Shown here: piece by piece, positions 42,788 to 52,572 of the stretch
How positions within the stretch are numbered: position 1 is the stretch's first letter
How the letters are laid out: every line of letters begins with the position of its first letter
NCBI RefSeq assembly: GCF_014596725.1
Contig: NZ_JACVEG010000001.1
Location: 806,001-870,000, forward strand
Length of the DNA stretch: 64,000 nt
Direction: 5' to 3'
Origin: Vibrio sp. Y2-5
GTDB taxonomy: Bacteria > Pseudomonadota > Gammaproteobacteria > Enterobacterales > Vibrionaceae
The notes under the pieces: model-generated
Databases searched by the model: none
Told to the model about the DNA's origin: nothing
The model's input: the letters and a program-made list of their open reading frames with translations, nothing else
Translations under genes and position numbers: made by a program

Positions 42788-45673
42788 ATGAGTACAGCCT
42801 TTGAAGTCGATAACACTATCGCAACCGTAATTTCAAACCAAATTCCAGTCGTAGACGGTGTTTACGATCTTACTCCTGATGAAGTTCTCCTTGAACAAGC
42901 AGAACACGAGTCTGAAGTACGTTCATATCCACGTCGTTTACCTATTGCTATCAAACAAGCCTACGGCTGTTTGGTAGAAGATACTCGTGGCCAAATCTTT
43001 CTAGATTGTTTGGCAGGTGCGGGTACGCTGGCGTTAGGTTACAACCATCCTGAGATTAATCAGGCGCTTAAACAACAGTTAGATACGGGTTTACCGTACC
43101 AAACGCTTGATATTGCTACTAAGTCTAAAACAGACTTCATTAAAGCAGTGAAAGGTTTCTTACCTTCTGAGCTTGGTGATAACTGTGTAGTTCAGTTCAC
43201 TGGCCCTTCTGGTGCCGATGCCGTTGAAGCGGCAATCAAGCTTGCAAAGCAAACCACGGGTCGTAATACCATGTTTGCCTTCCGTGGTGCTTACCATGGT
43301 ATGACAAATGGTACTATGGGCATGATGGGTAACCTAAACACGAAAGCGCGCCGTACTGGCTTGATGTCAGACGTACACTTTATGCCTTTCCCGTACAACA
43401 TTCGTTGCCCATTCGGTCTGGGTGGTGACGAAGGCGCGAAAGCGAGCATTCGTTACATCGAACGCCTGTTGAACGATGATGAATCTGGCATTATGAAGCC
43501 CGCCGCTATTATTGTTGAACCGGTGCAGGGTGAAGGTGGCGTTATACCAGCACCTACGTTCTGGCTACGCGAGCTACGCCGAATCTGTGACGAGCATGAA
43601 ATCCTGCTCATCCTCGATGAAATACAGTGTGGCGTTGGTAAAACTGGTTACAACTTCGCATTTGAAGAAGCGGGTATTGTTCCTGACGTACTTTGTCTTT
43701 CTAAAGCCATTGGCGGTGGTTTGCCAATGGCGCTATTGGTGATCAACAAGAAGTTTGATACATGGAAGCCAGGTGAGCACACCGGTACGTTCCGTGGTAA
43801 CCAATTAGCCATGGTTTCTGGTGCGAAAGCATTGGAAATTATCAATCGTGACAGCCTAGTAGAGCACGCAAACATTGCGGGCCAATACCTACGTATGGGC
43901 TTAGAAAAAATTCAAAGCCGCGTGAACTGTATTGCAGAAGTACGTGGTAAAGGTTTGATGCTGGGTCTTGAAATTAAAGATCCAAGTGGTGAACTGAATA
44001 AGTTTGGTGAGCCAAAATCTGCGCCCCAATTAACGCTTGGCATTCAGCGTGCAGCGCTTGAACGTGGTCTGATGGTTGAGAAAGGTGGCCGAGATGGTTC
44101 GGTTATTCGTTTCCTTCCACCATTGATTATCTCTTTTGAGCAAATCGACTTCGCACTGCGTACTCTAGAAGAAGCGATTCTTGCTGCTGGTGGCGGTCAT
44201 AAAGACCCAGAGCCAAGCAACCAAGAGTGGAAGAAACACTTCATCCAAACAGGTGAGATGGGCAGCACTGAGTTCTCTAAAGTGATGAACCACACGACTG
44301 CGGCTATGAAAGCGGTATTCGAACAAGTGAATGCACCATACTCAGGTATGGATCCAAAAGCGTTAGAAGAAGCGATTTACGCGGTTGACCTTGATAACAA
44401 GAATGCTTCCCTAAACGAAGTGATTTCAGACACGGCTGATTTGGTCGCGAAGAACTCTATCATTGTTCAACACCCAGACTGTATCGCTCACCTTCATACT
44501 CCACCGTTGATGCCATCTGTGGTTGCTGAAGCGATCATTGCGTCTTTGAACCAATCTATGGATTCATGGGACCAGGCTTCTGCCGCAACATTTGTTGAGC
44601 AGAAAGTGGTTGATTGGATGTGTGCTAAGTATGAACTAGGCGCAGACGCTGACGGTATCTTCACCAGTGGTGGTACTCAGAGCAACCAAATGGGCTTAAT
44701 GCTGGCTCGTGACTGGATTGCTGACAAACTAAGCGGTCACTCGATTCAGAAACTGGGTCTACCAGATTACGCAGACAAACTTCGCATTATCTGTTCGAAG
44801 AAATCGCACTTCACAGTGCAGAAGTCAGCTTCCTGGATGGGCTTAGGTGAGAAAGCGGTTCTGACAGTCGATGCTATGCCAAACGGCACGATGGATGTGA
44901 CTAAGCTTGAAGCCGCTGTGGAAGCAGCGAAAGCGGAAGGTTTGATTCCGTTTGCAGTGGTTGGTACAGCAGGCACGACTGACCACGGCGCGATTGATGA
45001 TCTAGCGACTATCGCTGATGTTTCAGAAAAACACGACCTATGGATGCACGTAGACAGTGCATACGGTGGCGCGTTGATTTTGAGCAGCCATAAAGACCGT
45101 TTGAACGGTGTAGAACGTGCTCACTCAGTGAGCGTGGACTTCCACAAATTGTTCTTCCAAACCATCAGCTGTGGCGCTCTGCTTCTTAAAGATAAGAGCA
45201 ACTTCAAGTTCCTGCTACACCATGCAGATTACTTAAACCGCGAACACGACACTTTGCCAAATTTGGTTGATAAGTCTATCGCGACAACAAAACGATTTGA
45301 TGCCTTGAAAGTGTTTATGACCATGCAAAACGTTGGTCCTAAACAACTGGGCGCAATGTATGACCACTTATTAGAACAAACTCTGGAAGTGGCCGATTTG
45401 GTTCGTCAGCATAAAGCGTTTGAGCTTTTGGCTGAACCATCTTTGTCTACCGTGTTATTCCGCGCTGTAGACAGCCAAGCGACTGATTTTGATGAGCTTA
45501 ACAAAGCTGTTCGAATGGAAGCGCTGGTACGTGGTATCGCTGTACTTGGCGAAACCATTGTGGATGGCAAAACTGCCTTGAAATTCACAATCTTGAACCC
45601 ATGCTTGAAGATTTCGGACTTCGAATCTCTACTGGCTAAAATTGAAACTCTAGCGTCAGAGCTAGCGAAATAA
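42788..45673 (+). CDS. Fused diaminobutyrate aminotransferase/decarboxylase (norspermidine pathway), 961 residues
   Basis: Two PLP enzymes in one chain. The first half (about 1-460) is a class-III aminotransferase making L-2,4-diaminobutyrate from aspartate semialdehyde, with LILDEIQCGVGKTG and the PLP lysine in LCLSKAIGGGLPMA. The second half (about 490-955) is a group-II decarboxylase giving 1,3-diaminopropane, with HVDSAYGGAL and the PLP lysine in VDFHKLFFQ. This fusion is typical of Vibrio (VC1625 type). The ATG at 42788 has AAGGTGATGG. It opens the three-gene carboxynorspermidine operon and lies behind a long structured leader. Confidence 0.95.
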   Translation: MSTAFEVDNTIATVISNQIPVVDGVYDLTPDEVLLEQAEHESEVRSYPRRLPIAIKQAYGCLVEDTRGQIFLDCLAGAGTLALGYNHPEINQALKQQLDTGLPYQTLDIATKSKTDFIKAVKGFLPSELGDNCVVQFTGPSGADAVEAAIKLAKQTTGRNTMFAFRGAYHGMTNGTMGMMGNLNTKARRTGLMSDVHFMPFPYNIRCPFGLGGDEGAKASIRYIERLLNDDESGIMKPAAIIVEPVQGEGGVIPAPTFWLRELRRICDEHEILLILDEIQCGVGKTGYNFAFEEAGIVPDVLCLSKAIGGGLPMALLVINKKFDTWKPGEHTGTFRGNQLAMVSGAKALEIINRDSLVEHANIAGQYLRMGLEKIQSRVNCIAEVRGKGLMLGLEIKDPSGELNKFGEPKSAPQLTLGIQRAALERGLMVEKGGRDGSVIRFLPPLIISFEQIDFALRTLEEAILAAGGGHKDPEPSNQEWKKHFIQTGEMGSTEFSKVMNHTTAAMKAVFEQVNAPYSGMDPKALEEAIYAVDLDNKNASLNEVISDTADLVAKNSIIVQHPDCIAHLHTPPLMPSVVAEAIIASLNQSMDSWDQASAATFVEQKVVDWMCAKYELGADADGIFTSGGTQSNQMGLMLARDWIADKLSGHSIQKLGLPDYADKLRIICSKKSHFTVQKSASWMGLGEKAVLTVDAMPNGTMDVTKLEAAVEAAKAEGLIPFAVVGTAGTTDHGAIDDLATIADVSEKHDLWMHVDSAYGGALILSSHKDRLNGVERAHSVSVDFHKLFFQTISCGALLLKDKSNFKFLLHHADYLNREHDTLPNLVDKSIATTKRFDALKVFMTMQNVGPKQLGAMYDHLLEQTLEVADLVRQHKAFELLAEPSLSTVLFRAVDSQATDFDELNKAVRMEALVRGIAVLGETIVDGKTALKFTILNPCLKISDFESLLAKIETLASELAK

Positions 45674-45687
45674 AGGTATAGGATATA

Positions 45688-46932
45688 ATGTCAATTCTAC
45701 AGATTGGTGCGGGCGGTGTTGGTTGGGTCGTTGCACATAAAGCGGCTCAAAACAACGACGTGCTGGGTGATATTACCATTGCTTCTCGTTCTATCGGGAA
45801 GTGTGAGAAGATCATTGAATCAATTAAGGGTAAAAATAACTTAAAAGATTCTACTAAGAAGCTAGAAGCTCGTGCGGTTGATGCAGATGACGTAGACGCG
45901 TTGGTTGCATTAATTAAAGAGGTTAAGCCAGATCTTGTGATTAACGCTGGCCCTCCTTGGGTTAACGTTGCAATCATGGAAGCGTGTTATCAAGCAAAAG
46001 TATCTTACCTAGATACATCAGTAGCGGTAGATCTTTGCTCTGAAGGTCAGCAGGTTCCTGAAGCTTACGATCCACAATGGGCGTTCCGAGAGAAGTTTAA
46101 GGAAGCGGGTATCACTGGTATTCTAGGCGCTGGTTTCGATCCAGGCGTAGTAAGTGTATTTGCGGCATATGCAGCGAAGCACTTGTTTGATGAAATCGAT
46201 ACTATCGACGTCATGGATGTGAACGCAGGTGACCACGGTAAGAAGTTCGCAACCAACTTCGACCCAGAAACCAACATGCTTGAAATTCAGGGTGATTCTT
46301 TCTACTGGGAAAATGGCGAATGGAAAGTGGTTCCATGTCATACACGTATGCTTGAGTTTGATTTTCCGAACTGTGGTCCATTTAAAGTGTACTCAATGGC
46401 GCACGATGAAGTTCGCTCTCTGAAAGAGTTCATTCCAGCAAAACGTATTGAATTCTGGATGGGCTTCGGCGATCGCTACTTAAATTACTTCAACTGTATG
46501 CGTGATATTGGTCTATTAAGCCCAGACCCAATCACACTGCAAGATGGTACTGTAGTTCAGCCTCTACACGTTCTGAAAGCATTGCTTCCAGACCCAACAT
46601 CTTTGGCACCAGGTTACACTGGCTTAACTTGTATTGGTACTTGGGTACAAGGTAAGAAAGATGGTAAAGAGCGCAGTGTCTTTATCTACAACAATGCAGA
46701 CCACGAAGTGGCATACAAAGATGTAGAACATCAAGCGATTGCATACACTACTGGTGTTCCTGCAATTACAGCTGCTCTACAATACTTCCGTGGCGAATGG
46801 GCAGAAGCTGGCGTGTTCAACATGGAGCAGCTAAACCCAGATGTGTTCTTGGAGACTATGCCAGAGATTGGTCTAGGCTGGGATGTTCTGGAATTAGAAC
46901 CAGGTCAACCAGACATTAAGATCCTTAAATAA
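45688..46932 (+). CDS. Carboxynorspermidine dehydrogenase (synthase), 414 residues
   Basis: A saccharopine-dehydrogenase-like enzyme that joins 1,3-diaminopropane to aspartate semialdehyde by reductive amination with NADPH, giving carboxynorspermidine. The N-terminal Rossmann motif is GAGGVGWVVAHKAAQN, then TIASRSIGKCEKI. Mid-chain segments LDTSVAVDLCSEGQQVPEAY and GAGFDPGVVSVFAAYA match the family. It starts 14 bases after the fused enzyme, with an AAGGTATAGG site. Length matches Vibrio CANSDH (414). Confidence 0.95.
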   Translation: MSILQIGAGGVGWVVAHKAAQNNDVLGDITIASRSIGKCEKIIESIKGKNNLKDSTKKLEARAVDADDVDALVALIKEVKPDLVINAGPPWVNVAIMEACYQAKVSYLDTSVAVDLCSEGQQVPEAYDPQWAFREKFKEAGITGILGAGFDPGVVSVFAAYAAKHLFDEIDTIDVMDVNAGDHGKKFATNFDPETNMLEIQGDSFYWENGEWKVVPCHTRMLEFDFPNCGPFKVYSMAHDEVRSLKEFIPAKRIEFWMGFGDRYLNYFNCMRDIGLLSPDPITLQDGTVVQPLHVLKALLPDPTSLAPGYTGLTCIGTWVQGKKDGKERSVFIYNNADHEVAYKDVEHQAIAYTTGVPAITAALQYFRGEWAEAGVFNMEQLNPDVFLETMPEIGLGWDVLELEPGQPDIKILK

Positions 46933-47013
46933 GATAGAGTCTTTAACTCACTTATTTAACAGAAAGCCGATGCGTTAGCGTCGGCTTTGTTCAATTTTAG
47001 AGTGAAGGTAGAA

Positions 47014-48147
47014 ATGCAAAAAAGCGAACTAAAAACTCCGTACTTCATGATTGATGAAGACAAGTTGATTGCGAATTTAGAAATCGCTAAACGCTTGAAA
47101 GAGCTGTCAGGTGTTAAATTGGTTTTGGCGCTGAAGTGCTTTTCCACTTGGGGTGTGTTTGACATCATCAAACCGTACCTTGACGGAACAACGAGCTCGG
47201 GTCCATTCGAAGTTAAATTAGGCTACGAGAAGTTTGGCGGTGAAACTCACGCATACAGTGTTGGTTACAGCGAAGATGACGTTAAAGAAGTGGCGGACAT
47301 CTGTGACAAGATGATCTTCAACTCACAATCTCAACTTTCTGCGTACCGTCACCTTGTGGAAGGTAAAGCGTCAATCGGTTTGCGTCTTAATCCAGGTGTT
47401 AGCTACGCAGGTCAAGACCTTGCTAACCCAGCACGCAAATTTTCTCGCCTAGGTGTACAGGCAGATCAGATTGACGAGTCGGTATTCGATTCGATTAATG
47501 GTGTGATGTTCCACATGAACTGTGAAAACAAAGATGTGGATGCCTTCATCGGCTTGCTGGATTCTATTTCTGAGCGTTTTGGAGAGTACCTAAACAAACT
47601 GGATTGGGTAAGCATGGGCGGTGGCGTGTTCTTCACTTGGCCGGGTTATGACGTAGAAAAACTGGGCTTGGCACTGAAAGCGTTCTCTGAAAAACATGGC
47701 GTGCAACTATACCTAGAGCCGGGCGAAGCGATCATCACTAAAACAACTGACTTAGTAGTGACAGTGGTTGATATCGTAGAAAACGGTATGAAGACGGCGA
47801 TTGTCGACTCTGCCACCGAAGCACACCGTTTAGATACACTTATCTATAATGAGCCTGCTTCAGTACTGGAGGCCAGTGAATCTGGCGAGCATGAATACGT
47901 GATTGGTTCGTGTTCATGTTTGGCTGGTGACCAATTCTGTATTGCTAAGTTTGATCAGCCACTGCAAATTGGTCAGAAGCTTCACATCTTGGACAGTGCG
48001 GGTTACACCATGGTGAAACTCAACTGGTTCAATGGCTTGAAGATGCCTTCTGTTTACTGTGAACGCAGCAACGGTGAGATTCAAAAGCTGAACGAGTTTG
48101 GTTACCAAGACTTCAAACGTTCGCTTTCTCAATGGTCTGTTAAATAA
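47014..48147 (+). CDS. nspC: Carboxynorspermidine decarboxylase, 377 residues
   Basis: A PLP enzyme of the alanine-racemase fold (group IV) that decarboxylates carboxynorspermidine to norspermidine, a polyamine that signals biofilm formation in vibrios. Visible are the PLP lysine in [16 protein letters not shown], the glycine-rich [12 protein letters not shown] and GEAIITKT, and the active-site cysteine region [13 protein letters not shown]. The ATG at 47014 is chosen over a start nine codons earlier because GAAGG sits at the right distance. Length 377 equals V. cholerae NspC. A strong terminator follows. Confidence 0.96.
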   Translation: MQKSELKTPYFMIDEDKLIANLEIAKRLKELSGVKLVLALKCFSTWGVFDIIKPYLDGTTSSGPFEVKLGYEKFGGETHAYSVGYSEDDVKEVADICDKMIFNSQSQLSAYRHLVEGKASIGLRLNPGVSYAGQDLANPARKFSRLGVQADQIDESVFDSINGVMFHMNCENKDVDAFIGLLDSISERFGEYLNKLDWVSMGGGVFFTWPGYDVEKLGLALKAFSEKHGVQLYLEPGEAIITKTTDLVVTVVDIVENGMKTAIVDSATEAHRLDTLIYNEPASVLEASESGEHEYVIGSCSCLAGDQFCIAKFDQPLQIGQKLHILDSAGYTMVKLNWFNGLKMPSVYCERSNGEIQKLNEFGYQDFKRSLSQWSVK

Positions 48148-48164
48148 GACGTTGCGAATAATGA

Positions 48165-48195
48165 AAAACCACCGCAAACCGCGGTGGTTTTTTTA
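48165..48195. terminator. Terminator after nspC
   Basis: AAACCACCGC pairs with GCGGTGGTTT, followed by TTTTT. It lies between convergent genes. Confidence 0.88.
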
Positions 48196-48207
48196 TACGG
48201 TCGGTTA

Positions 48208-48720
48208 TTAAGATTCAATAATAACGCGAGTATCTTCACTTAGTGCTTCTAGTTCACTCGCCACATCTTTGATTTGACGCTCAACAGGTAAACGCACGGC
48301 TAAGTTTGCAGTAAACAAGCTAGAGCTTACACCACCTCCGCCAGCAATAAACACGCGTTGGCAATCCATATCAAGAATATGTACATCTTGTTCATCAAGA
48401 ACATGGGTGATCTCGTTAACTACTCCGTAGCGGTCGTTAGAATCAATACGAATTTGGTAGATCTTATCTTCGAGTTGCACGTGCTCAGCGACGTCGACTA
48501 TTTTTACCAGTAGATCTGGCGTTGCATAGAATGCTTCCTTGACAACATCTGCATTCTCTTCCGGTATTTCGATTTTGATAACTGCGGCAACTTGGTCTTC
48601 AATAAAATTAACTTTACTAATTAGCCATTTACCATTATTTTCATTTGTCGCAGCGGCCAAGGATTTGATTGTTGCGGGTGTTGCTTTTCCAACGAAACTT
48701 ACAATAAAGGTACAAGTCAT
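48208..48720 (-). CDS. GcvR-like protein with two ACT domains, 170 residues
   Basis: Two ACT domains in tandem: MTCTFIVSFVGKATPATIKS... and IRIDSNDRYGVVNEITHVLDEQDVHILDM. This is the layout of the glycine cleavage repressor GcvR family. GcvR binds glycine and sequesters GcvA. No DNA-binding domain is present, as expected. It is single, between the norspermidine operon and the TRAP transporter genes. Whether it acts on glycine cleavage here cannot be told from sequence. Vibrios often have several GcvR-like paralogues. Confidence 0.8.
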   Translation of the reverse strand: MTCTFIVSFVGKATPATIKSLAAATNENNGKWLISKVNFIEDQVAAVIKIEIPEENADVVKEAFYATPDLLVKIVDVAEHVQLEDKIYQIRIDSNDRYGVVNEITHVLDEQDVHILDMDCQRVFIAGGGGVSSSLFTANLAVRLPVERQIKDVASELEALSEDTRVIIES

Positions 48721-48965
48721 ATGAGGCCTCCGAACATCATTACAAAATCACTTTTCTATTTGAGTTTAGGCGTTATATGTCTTTGAGACTTGACCCATGT
48801 CAATTTTTTGATGTCGCGATATTCTAATATTTTCATTTATTTAACCCTCAGCACAATTGTTCAAGCCTGTGTCCGTCGAACCTGTTAATTGCTCTCTTAT
48901 AAAAATAGCTTGTTTGTTAATTAATGTTTAAATCCTGTGATCATCCGCATAGACTTATAGTAACA
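48721..48965. other. Intergenic region before the GntR operators
   Basis: It holds the promoter of the ACT gene on the minus strand and part of the TRAP operon promoter region on the plus strand. I see no RNA gene or repeat apart from the operators listed next. Confidence 0.4.
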
Positions 48966-48977
48966 GTTACCGGTAAC
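48966..48977. promoter_or_regulatory. GntR-type operator 1
   Basis: GTTACCGGTAAC, a perfect palindrome matching the core of the E. coli GntR operator (ATGTTACCGGTAACAT). It lies 73 bases before the TRAP substrate-binding gene. Confidence 0.85.
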
Positions 48978-48990
48978 ATTGAGTCTCAAG

Positions 48991-49002
48991 GTTACCGGTA
49001 AC
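48991..49002. promoter_or_regulatory. GntR-type operator 2
   Basis: A second perfect GTTACCGGTAAC, 25 bases centre-to-centre from the first, 48 bases before the gene. Two sites so close suggest cooperative repression by the linked LacI-family regulator. Confidence 0.85.
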
Positions 49003-49049
49003 ATAAAAATATAATCCGGTATTTACGTGAAGCAAATAAGGATAGACAA

Positions 49050-50066
49050 ATGAAAGCTATGACGAGAACGCTTATCGCTACTGCTGTGACAGGCCTAGTG
49101 TCCATGTCAGCGATGGCGGCTGATTTCAAACTGAAAATTCAGTCTTCTGATCCATCGGGTGACCGCAACTTCCAAATTCAACAAGTTTGGGCTGATAACG
49201 TTGAAAAAATGTCTGGCGGTCGCATCGACATTGACTTGTTGCCAGTAGGTGCAGTTGTTAAACACACAGAAACGCTAAGCTCAATCAAAATGGGTATTCT
49301 TGATGGCCACGTAACAGCTACAGAGTTCTTCTCTGGTCAAGATCCAGCATTCGGCCTATTAGGTAACATGGTTGGCGCTTGGTCTGACACGACTCAACTT
49401 CTTCAATACATGAACTACGGCGGTGGTAACGAGCTTCTAACTGAGCTTTACAAACCTTACGGCGTTAAGTTTATTGGTGCATCGACGACTGGTGTAGAAT
49501 CTCTTGTTTCTAAAAAGCCGCTTGATAGCGTTGCAGATTTGAAAGGTCTAAAACTACGTGCTCCAGAAGGTCTGGTTCAGCAAGTTTTTGCAGCAGCAGG
49601 TGCAACTCCAGTTAACCTACCGGGTTCTGAAGTGTTCACTGGCCTTAGCAAAGGCGTTATTGATGCAGCGGACTACACAGTATTCTCTACAAACCAAAAA
49701 GCGGGTATGAATGATGTTGCGGCACACCCTGTTCAACCTGGTTTCCACTCTCTACCGCTGATCGATATTTCTATTAGTCAGAAGAAATGGGACAAGATGC
49801 CTGAAGATTTGCAACAAATCCTGAAGACATCTGTACGTGATTTCTCTTACGACATTACGACACAGCTAAAAATTGCTGACCAAGCGGCAGTAAAAGAAGC
49901 GAACGCGAATCCAAATATCACGATCCACAACTGGTCTGATGAAGAGCGTAAGAAGTTCCGTGCTATCGCTCGTGAACAATGGAAAGTATTTGCTGAGCGT
50001 TCACCAAATGCACAAAAGGTTTACGAGTCAGTGACTGCGTTCCTAGAGAAGAACGACCTACTGTAA
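49050..50066 (+). CDS. TRAP transporter substrate-binding protein (DctP family), 338 residues
   Basis: A periplasmic binding protein of tripartite ATP-independent transporters. It has a signal peptide with cleavage near SAMAADFK. Further on are the DctP signature GLKLRAPEGLVQQVFAAAGATP, with the arginine that binds the carboxylate, and PVNLPGSEVFTGLSKGVIDAADY. The regulator and the kinase/dehydrogenase downstream suggest the ligand is gluconate or a related sugar acid, which is inference. An AAGGA site precedes the ATG. A hairpin separates it from the permease genes. Confidence 0.92.
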   Translation: MKAMTRTLIATAVTGLVSMSAMAADFKLKIQSSDPSGDRNFQIQQVWADNVEKMSGGRIDIDLLPVGAVVKHTETLSSIKMGILDGHVTATEFFSGQDPAFGLLGNMVGAWSDTTQLLQYMNYGGGNELLTELYKPYGVKFIGASTTGVESLVSKKPLDSVADLKGLKLRAPEGLVQQVFAAAGATPVNLPGSEVFTGLSKGVIDAADYTVFSTNQKAGMNDVAAHPVQPGFHSLPLIDISISQKKWDKMPEDLQQILKTSVRDFSYDITTQLKIADQAAVKEANANPNITIHNWSDEERKKFRAIAREQWKVFAERSPNAQKVYESVTAFLEKNDLL

Positions 50067-50086
50067 TCGAAGTACTTCCTTTATTT

Positions 50087-50110
50087 AGAGAGGGTGTTTC
50101 GGCCCTCTCT
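50087..50110 (+). terminator. Intercistronic hairpin after the TRAP binding-protein gene
   Basis: AGAGAGGG pairs with CCCTCTCT over TGTTTCGG. It probably makes the binding protein more abundant than the permease, as in many TRAP operons, by partial termination or by protecting the upstream mRNA. Confidence 0.6.
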
Positions 50111-50132
50111 CATTTCACTAAAAGAGTTCGTT

Positions 50133-50690
50133 ATGAGCGAGAATAAGCTACAGGCTACATCACACCTTGATGATCAGCCAAAGAACGCATTAGACCGAGC
50201 AATCATACGTATCGGAAACACCCTTAGCTTGTTGTTTCTTTTGACTGTTGCGATTTCTTTCTACGAAGTTGTTATGCGCTACGTTTTTGACGCACCAACG
50301 ACGTGGGTACATGAAACGGCAGCCTTTATCGGCGGATGTTTGTTTGTATTCGGTGGTGTGTATGCAATGGCTTCGAACAAGCACGTTCGAGTGGTTCTTA
50401 TCTACGACAATGTTTCAAAGCGCGCTAAACACTATCTCAATATGGTTCACCATACTGTCGGTTTGGCGTTCGCATTAATGATGGCTTATGCCTCATATAT
50501 CACGGTAGAAAGTGCATGGTTTGCTCCTTGGGGAGAGATGCGTTTAGAAACATCCGGTTCAGCTTTCAACCCGCCTTATCCTGCGCTGCTTAAAGCGGTT
50601 ATTTTTATCACTTTGGTCATTTTGGTAGTGCAGTTTGTTCTGCATATGATTCAAGAGATTCAAGCCTTAAGGAATAAACACGATGTTTGA
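50133..50690 (+). CDS. TRAP transporter small permease (DctQ family), 185 residues
   Basis: Four predicted membrane helices, with the DctQ pattern LSLLFLLTVAISFYEVVMRYVF, then TTWVHETAAFIGGCLFVFGG and the basic loop NKHVRVVLIYD. ATG 50133 with an AAGAG site is preferred over an earlier in-frame start in the hairpin region. It overlaps the large permease gene by eight bases. Confidence 0.9.
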   Translation: MSENKLQATSHLDDQPKNALDRAIIRIGNTLSLLFLLTVAISFYEVVMRYVFDAPTTWVHETAAFIGGCLFVFGGVYAMASNKHVRVVLIYDNVSKRAKHYLNMVHHTVGLAFALMMAYASYITVESAWFAPWGEMRLETSGSAFNPPYPALLKAVIFITLVILVVQFVLHMIQEIQALRNKHDV

Positions 50691-51999
50691 TTTATCTTCT
50701 ATTGGTATTGAATGGGGCAGCTTGCTGATGCTGGTCATGATGATCGGCTTATTGCTGACCGGTATGCAGCTTGCGTTTGTTACCTGTTTTGTCGCTATCG
50801 TATTTACTCTTGGCTGGTTTGGTGTTGACGCGATTCCTTTGGTCACCAGCCGCATGTACAGTTTTGCGTCGGACTACATTTTCTTAGCCATTCCGATGTT
50901 CGTATTAATGGCAGCCATGCTGGATCGCTCGGGTATCGCCAAAGATCTGTTCGACGCTATGAAGTCTGTGGGACGTAAAGTTCGCGGTGGTGTTGCAGTT
51001 CAGACTCTATTGGTTGCGGTTCTACTGGCATCAATGTCTGGTGTTATCGGTGGTGAAACCGTTCTGTTAGGTATTTTGGCACTACCGCAAATGCTTCGCT
51101 TGGGCTATGACCGTAAGTTAGCTATTGGTACAACGTGTGCGGGTGGGGCGCTAGGTACTATGCTTCCGCCAAGTATCGTTCTTATCATCTATGGTATGAC
51201 CGCAAGCGTATCGATTGGTGATCTGTTTAAAGCGGCATTTATCCCTGCATTTATTCTAGCGACTTGTTATATCGCTTATGTATTGATTCGTTGTTATATC
51301 AATCCTTCTTTGGCTCCTGATTTTAGTGATGAAGATTCAGCAGACGATAATAAGCCAAGTTACTTCAAAGCACTTTTCTTCCCATTGTTATCCGTGGCAG
51401 TGGTTCTCGGCAGTATTTATAGCGGTGTTGCTTCTGTGACTGAAGCTTCAGCTCTTGGTGTCGTTGGTATCATGATTAGCGCGGTAATCCGTAAAGAAAT
51501 GAGCTGGAAGATGCTGCAAGAGAGTGCGATGGCGACGATGCGTACCTGTGGGATGATCATCTGGATTGGTATTGGTGCGAGTGCTTTGGTTGGTATATAC
51601 AACCTGATGGGTGGTATCGACTTCGTTGAAGAAACCATTCTTACTCTTTCTGGTGGCAGTGCATTCGCAACGCTGTTCATTATGATGGTGATTCTACTGG
51701 TACTAGGTATGTTCTTGGACTGGGTTGGTGTTGCACTGTTAACCATGCCAATTTTTGTACCTATTATCACGAATTTAGGATTTGACCCGATTTGGTTTGG
51801 TGTCGTGTTCTGTCTGAACATGCAGGTATCGTTCTTATCACCACCATTTGGTCCAGCTGCGTTCTACCTAAAATCGGTAGCACCAAAAGAAATCAGTTTA
51901 GGCGAAATATTCCAATCACTGATTCCATTCATATTTATGCAAATTTTTGTTCTGGGTTTGGTCATTGCTTTCCCGCAGCTCGCTATGTGGTGGAAATAA
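50683..51999 (+). CDS. TRAP transporter large permease (DctM family), 438 residues
   Basis: About 12 helices, with DctM signatures IFLAIPMFVLMAAMLDRSG, SGVIGGETVLLGILALPQML, CAGGALGTMLPPSIVLIIYG and the closing VSFLSPPFGPAAFYLKSVAP. This is the sodium-coupled translocator of the TRAP complex. It overlaps the small permease gene. The kinase gene follows after 66 bases in the same operon. Confidence 0.93.
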   Translation: MFDLSSIGIEWGSLLMLVMMIGLLLTGMQLAFVTCFVAIVFTLGWFGVDAIPLVTSRMYSFASDYIFLAIPMFVLMAAMLDRSGIAKDLFDAMKSVGRKVRGGVAVQTLLVAVLLASMSGVIGGETVLLGILALPQMLRLGYDRKLAIGTTCAGGALGTMLPPSIVLIIYGMTASVSIGDLFKAAFIPAFILATCYIAYVLIRCYINPSLAPDFSDEDSADDNKPSYFKALFFPLLSVAVVLGSIYSGVASVTEASALGVVGIMISAVIRKEMSWKMLQESAMATMRTCGMIIWIGIGASALVGIYNLMGGIDFVEETILTLSGGSAFATLFIMMVILLVLGMFLDWVGVALLTMPIFVPIITNLGFDPIWFGVVFCLNMQVSFLSPPFGPAAFYLKSVAPKEISLGEIFQSLIPFIFMQIFVLGLVIAFPQLAMWWK

Positions 52000-52065
52000 A
52001 AGCAACCCTTTTTATTGAATTTAGTAAGGCGGCTACGGTGAGAGTAGTCTAGGGAAGTGTGTTCA

Positions 52066-52572
52066 ATGAACCCAAAAAAAATATTGGTTATGGGAGTTTC
52101 AGGTTGTGGTAAGAGCTCAGTTGGCAGCGCTATCGCAAAAGCATTGAACCTGAAATTCTTTGACGGTGACGACTACCACTCTGAGCAGAGTGTAGAAAAA
52201 ATGAAGCAAGGAATTCCTCTTACTGATGAAGACCGTATTGGGTGGTTACAACGTTTGAACACTCTGTTTTTGGAGCATGAGTCAGCGGTGATCGCTTGCT
52301 CTGCTCTTAAACCAGAGTACAGAGACATTCTGCGTAACAACAATCAGGATTTAGCTATAGTCTATTTGCAAGGTGACTACGACACCATTTGGGCTCGTTT
52401 GTCGCAGCGCGCAAATCACTATTTCCATGGCGAGAAGATGTTGAAAAGTCAGTTTGATACTTTGATTGAACCTGAAGATGACGAAGCCATTTTTGTTGAT
52501 GTTTCAGCATCAATGGAAGAGGTATTAGAGCAGGCTCTGCAAGGACTTCGCTACAAAGGAGAAAGCGCTTGA
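52066..52572 (+). CDS. gntK: Gluconokinase, 168 residues
   Basis: Makes 6-phosphogluconate from gluconate and ATP. It has a P-loop GVSGCGKSSVGSAIA and the gluconate-binding FFDGDDYHSEQSVEKM and GIPLTDEDRIGWLQRL, with CSALKPEYRD downstream. The start is ATG 52066, behind AGGGA; the GTG three codons earlier is too near that site. The length is usual (about 170). Its stop overlaps the TTG start of the next gene (TTGA). Confidence 0.95.
   Translation: MNPKKILVMGVSGCGKSSVGSAIAKALNLKFFDGDDYHSEQSVEKMKQGIPLTDEDRIGWLQRLNTLFLEHESAVIACSALKPEYRDILRNNNQDLAIVYLQGDYDTIWARLSQRANHYFHGEKMLKSQFDTLIEPEDDEAIFVDVSASMEEVLEQALQGLRYKGESA

Noticed and set aside
51417..51821. 134-residue frame opposite the TRAP large permease
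   Set aside because: Complement of membrane-helix codons; no start site and no family.
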